From positions 1 through 7,122 of the forward strand of contig JASLAV010001120.1 of assembly GCA_030146905.1 (NCBI GenBank): a stretch of DNA of 7,122 bases. Direction: 5' to 3'. The number at the start of each line of letters is the position of its first letter. Positions within the stretch are counted from its first letter, which is position 1. A model generated the notes under the pieces. It worked only from the letters and a program-made list of their open reading frames with translations, searched no databases and was not told the origin of the DNA. The translations under genes were made by a program, and so were the position numbers. The stretch comes from Lentzea sp. (lineage in GTDB: Bacteria; Actinomycetota; Actinomycetes; Mycobacteriales; Pseudonocardiaceae). This document shows positions 5,383 through 7,122 of this stretch, one piece after another.

Positions 5383-6260
5383 CTCGCCGGTGGCGCGCGG
5401 CGTGCTCGGACCGGTGGTCACGGTTCGCGCGGTGGCGGCGATCCCGGCCGTTCGCAGCAGGACTGTTCACGTTGTTCTCGGCCATCGTGGTCGCGGTGCC
5501 GCCATACGCCTCCTTCCGCATCGGTGACGCGATTGTGTCAATCAGCACCGTCGCCGGTGTTTCGGCCGTTGTGATCGGGACGCTGCTGGGCGTCTGCGGG
5601 CTGTCGCTGTGGTTGCGTCCCCAGTACCGCGTCGCGGCTGCTGTCATGACATTGGTGTTGTCGTTGGTAGCGCTGAGCGCTACCAACCTCGGCGGTTTCC
5701 TCATCGGCACCCTGCTCGGCCTGATCGGTGCCGCGCTCGCGTTCGCTTGGACCCAGAGGCCGAGCCGGCCCCGCCGCAACCGATGGGGTCTGCTGGGGCG
5801 CGGCGTGGTTGTGCTGATCGCCGGTACCGCCGTCGCGCACGAGGCGGCGGCGATGTCCGGGCCGCCCCCGGCTCGGAGTTGGACCCTGGTGGCCAAGTCG
5901 ATCCAGGCGGACGGCGTCGTCTACCGCGGCATCGACCGGCTCATGGTCGACGGCCGGCCCACCAGAACGATGCGGTTCACGATGCGCAGCATGCGAATGA
6001 CCGCGCCGGCTCTGTACGGCGGCCGGACGATCGTGATCGAGGCACCGCACGGAGTGGCTACCGGTGTCGACATGCACATGCTGCGCCTCACCGGTGACCT
6101 CCAACTGCTCGGTCTGCTGCCGATCCCCGTCGACTTCACCCCCGATCGTCCTCCGCCCCTGGTTCCGCCGTCCTTCGTGATCACCGGGGTGACCACCGTC
6201 AACGCCCTGGTGCGCGGCGAGACGCTGACCTTGCGCGGAACTCGGTTCACCGCCCGCTGA
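5373..6260 (+). CDS. DUF6114 membrane protein with C-terminal exported domain
   Basis: A 295-residue membrane protein. After a very basic N-terminus (RRWRAACSDRWSRFARWRRS), membrane segments lie at about 27-44, 55-80, 86-103, 106-127 and 141-157. The first four match the compact DUF6114 fold (RPFAAGLFTLFSAIVVAVPP, IGTLLGVCGLSLWLRPQYR, LGGFLIGTLLGLIGAALAF). Residues 165-295 are a probable extracytoplasmic beta-rich domain: MRFTMRSMRMTAPALYGG, LTGDLQLLGLLPIPVDFTPD, RPPPLVPPSFVITGVTTV. From memory this resembles small secreted proteins found near DUF6114 genes, so it may be a fusion. The ATG at 5373 lies inside the end of the DUF6230 gene (10-base overlap) with GGGGGC upstream, pointing to coupled translation. 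The frame is open far upstream, but that part is only the shadow of DUF6230. A long palindrome occurs within the gene. Confidence 0.85.
   Translation: MLLTRRWRAACSDRWSRFARWRRSRPFAAGLFTLFSAIVVAVPPYASFRIGDAIVSISTVAGVSAVVIGTLLGVCGLSLWLRPQYRVAAAVMTLVLSLVALSATNLGGFLIGTLLGLIGAALAFAWTQRPSRPRRNRWGLLGRGVVVLIAGTAVAHEAAAMSGPPPARSWTLVAKSIQADGVVYRGIDRLMVDGRPTRTMRFTMRSMRMTAPALYGGRTIVIEAPHGVATGVDMHMLRLTGDLQLLGLLPIPVDFTPDRPPPLVPPSFVITGVTTVNALVRGETLTLRGTRFTAR
5663..5687. repeat. 25-bp perfect palindrome inside the DUF6114 gene
   Basis: GTTGGTAGCGCT (5663-5674), a single central G (5675), then AGCGCTACCAAC (5676-5687): twelve matching pairs with a one-base centre. It encodes part of LSLVALSATNL between the third and fourth membrane segments and uses the uncommon codon GTA. 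The arms could form a cruciform in DNA or, as RNA, a hairpin with a few loop bases. It may be a binding site for a dimeric protein or an mRNA element, or it may be chance. The symmetry is seen directly; the function is not. Confidence 0.75.
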
Positions 6261-6311
6261 ACAGGTTCTCGTTTCGTCCGAGTCGATCCACGCGTGCGAA
6301 AGGCGGACTTG

Positions 6312-6797
6312 ATGACTCGAAGCGGGTTGCAGCAACCTCCGGAGCGCCGCCGCCTCCATGGCGCCGATGACGAGCCGCATCACCTGGCCAGTGAGCTCGA
6401 CGCCGCCTTACGGCTTCTCCACAGCCTGCTCGACCGCCATGCCGAAGCGGTGCGGGAGGTCGAAGCGATGGTGGTCAGGTTGCAGGGCGTCTCCTGGACC
6501 GCGATACCGGACCAGCGCACGGGGGCGGCCGAGAAGGTGCCCGAACTGTTCACCAGGCAGGAGTTCAGGGTGCTCGAGCTGATCTGCCAGGCCCGGACGA
6601 ACCGGCAGATCGCCACGCGGCTCGGTATCACCGAGAAGACGGCGAAGAACTACGTGCAGGCGATTTTCCGCAAGCTGAGCGTGCACTCCAGGACGGAGGC
6701 GATCTTGCTGGCCGTCCAGCACCAGTGGTTCGCGAGCGTTGAGCAGCAGAAGCCAGAGCCGGCACGCCCGCATCACCTGCGTCCGGCAGATCGCTGA
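6312..6797 (+). CDS. Small LuxR-type HTH regulator
   Basis: A 161-residue regulator. Residues about 79-138 are a LuxR/GerE helix-turn-helix: FTRQEFRVLELICQARTNRQ, IATRLGITEKTAKNYVQAIF, RKLSVHSRTEAILLAV. It departs from consensus at a few positions (Ala94 where Gly is usual, Ala111 and Tyr114 in the recognition helix region), so its site may be unusual. Residues 23-58 form a helical, probably coiled-coil segment (HLASELDAALRLLHSLLDRH, AEAVREVEAMVVRL). There is no receiver or ligand domain. The ATG at 6312 is chosen because AGGCGG sits five bases upstream. The in-frame GTG at 6294 has no such site. It starts 51 bases after the DUF6114 stop in the same direction, so it is probably the last gene of that operon and may regulate it. 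It ends just before a strong hairpin. Confidence 0.83.
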   Translation: MTRSGLQQPPERRRLHGADDEPHHLASELDAALRLLHSLLDRHAEAVREVEAMVVRLQGVSWTAIPDQRTGAAEKVPELFTRQEFRVLELICQARTNRQIATRLGITEKTAKNYVQAIFRKLSVHSRTEAILLAVQHQWFASVEQQKPEPARPHHLRPADR

Positions 6798-6806
6798 GAC
6801 CGTCAA

Positions 6807-6849
6807 GACCACCCAGGTGTGGTGCGGCAGCGTCCAGGCCTGGGTGGTC
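6807..6849. terminator. Bidirectional terminator hairpin between convergent genes
   Basis: GACCACCCAGG (6807-6817) and CCTGGGTGGTC (6839-6849) are a perfect 11-bp inverted repeat with a 21-base loop. It begins ten bases after the stop of the small LuxR gene and ends five bases before the stop of the convergent AtuA-like gene. Being symmetrical it can fold in transcripts from both sides. No T-run follows, as is usual for actinomycete terminators. Confidence 0.75.
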
Positions 6850-6854
6850 GGCGA

Positions 6855-7122
6855 TCAGGCCGGCGGCAGGAGCGACACGGGGACCTCGACATGGCGTGCC
6901 CGCAGGAACTCGCCCAGTGATTTGCCGAGCTGGTCCAGCGACAGTCCCGCCGAACTGCTGGGGGCGAGATAACCCTGCAGTACGAAGCAGAGACCGCGGA
7001 GTTTCGGAAGCTCATAGCGTTCGATGGTGATCACCTTGGGGCTCGCGAGCAGCTCGGTGAGCCGGTCGACGGTGAGGAAGGACAGCAGCCAGGGGTAAGC
7101 GTCGTCCTGGCTCACCCAGAAG
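6855..7122 (-). CDS. AtuA family (DUF1446-type) protein, C-terminal part
   Basis: The last 88 residues of a minus-strand gene whose 5' end lies beyond the right edge. The frame is open to the edge (F-W-V-S-Q-D-D-A-Y), so the GTG at 7115 is likely internal. The sequence AYPWLLSFLTVDRLTELL, then ITIERYELPKLRGLCFVLQG, then LSLDQLGKSLGEFLRARHVEVP fits the small C-terminal alpha/beta domain of AtuA-type proteins, where an FLT..R...LL segment, an ERYELP..R.L.FV strand and a LG..LR..HV.(I/V)P end are characteristic. AtuA proteins are linked to acyclic terpene catabolism in Pseudomonas, but many actinomycete members have unknown roles, usually beside acyl-CoA genes that would be outside this window. 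The identification rests on motif recall from a fragment. The gene converges on the small LuxR gene and shares its terminator. Confidence 0.75.
   Translation of the reverse strand, partial: FWVSQDDAYPWLLSFLTVDRLTELLASPKVITIERYELPKLRGLCFVLQGYLAPSSSAGLSLDQLGKSLGEFLRARHVEVPVSLLPPA

Overview
The window looks like chromosomal DNA from a high-GC actinomycete. Codons favour G or C at the third position, GTG starts are common, and the families present (MEDS/RsbA partner-switching regulators, GAF-ANTAR, DUF6230/DUF6114) are typical of Streptomyces- and Pseudonocardiaceae-like organisms. The genus cannot be fixed from the sequence alone.

Left edge to about 870: the 5' part of a minus-strand exported protein with a Tat-like signal (1-267) is cut by the window edge. 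About 600 bp follow with no convincing gene, except a possible 11-codon ORF (333-368) behind a strong ribosome-binding site. Next, 871-2654 (minus) is a two-gene unit joined by an ATGA overlap: a MEDS-STAS protein (anti-sigma-factor-antagonist type), then a MEDS-HATPase protein of the RsbA anti-sigma family. Both carry the same type of sensor domain, so they look like partners in a switching module. No sigma factor is visible nearby. Upstream of the pair lies a repeat-rich 216-bp regulatory gap.

2871-4240 (minus): a GAF-ANTAR RNA-binding antiterminator gene that appears broken. A probable one-base frameshift separates GAF from ANTAR, and a second break removes the N-terminal part of GAF, exactly where two abutting 9-bp inverted repeats sit. 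One base upstream is a LuxR-type HTH regulator without a receiver domain. A divergent intergenic region of about 530 bp follows.

4774-6797 (plus): a probable three-gene operon of a secreted DUF6230 protein, an overlapping multi-pass DUF6114 membrane protein with a long C-terminal exported-looking domain, and a small second LuxR-type regulator. A 25-bp perfect palindrome lies inside the DUF6114 gene. A strong hairpin at 6807-6849 separates this operon from the 3' end of a convergent minus-strand gene (6855-7122) resembling the C-terminus of AtuA/DUF1446 proteins.

Taken together the region is regulatory: five regulator genes, one of them decayed, around a two-gene cell-surface cassette. No mobile element, CRISPR array, rRNA or complete tRNA was seen. 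The most unusual features are the decayed GAF-ANTAR gene with its paired hairpins, the palindrome in the membrane-protein gene, and the two orphan LuxR regulators flanking DUF6230/DUF6114.
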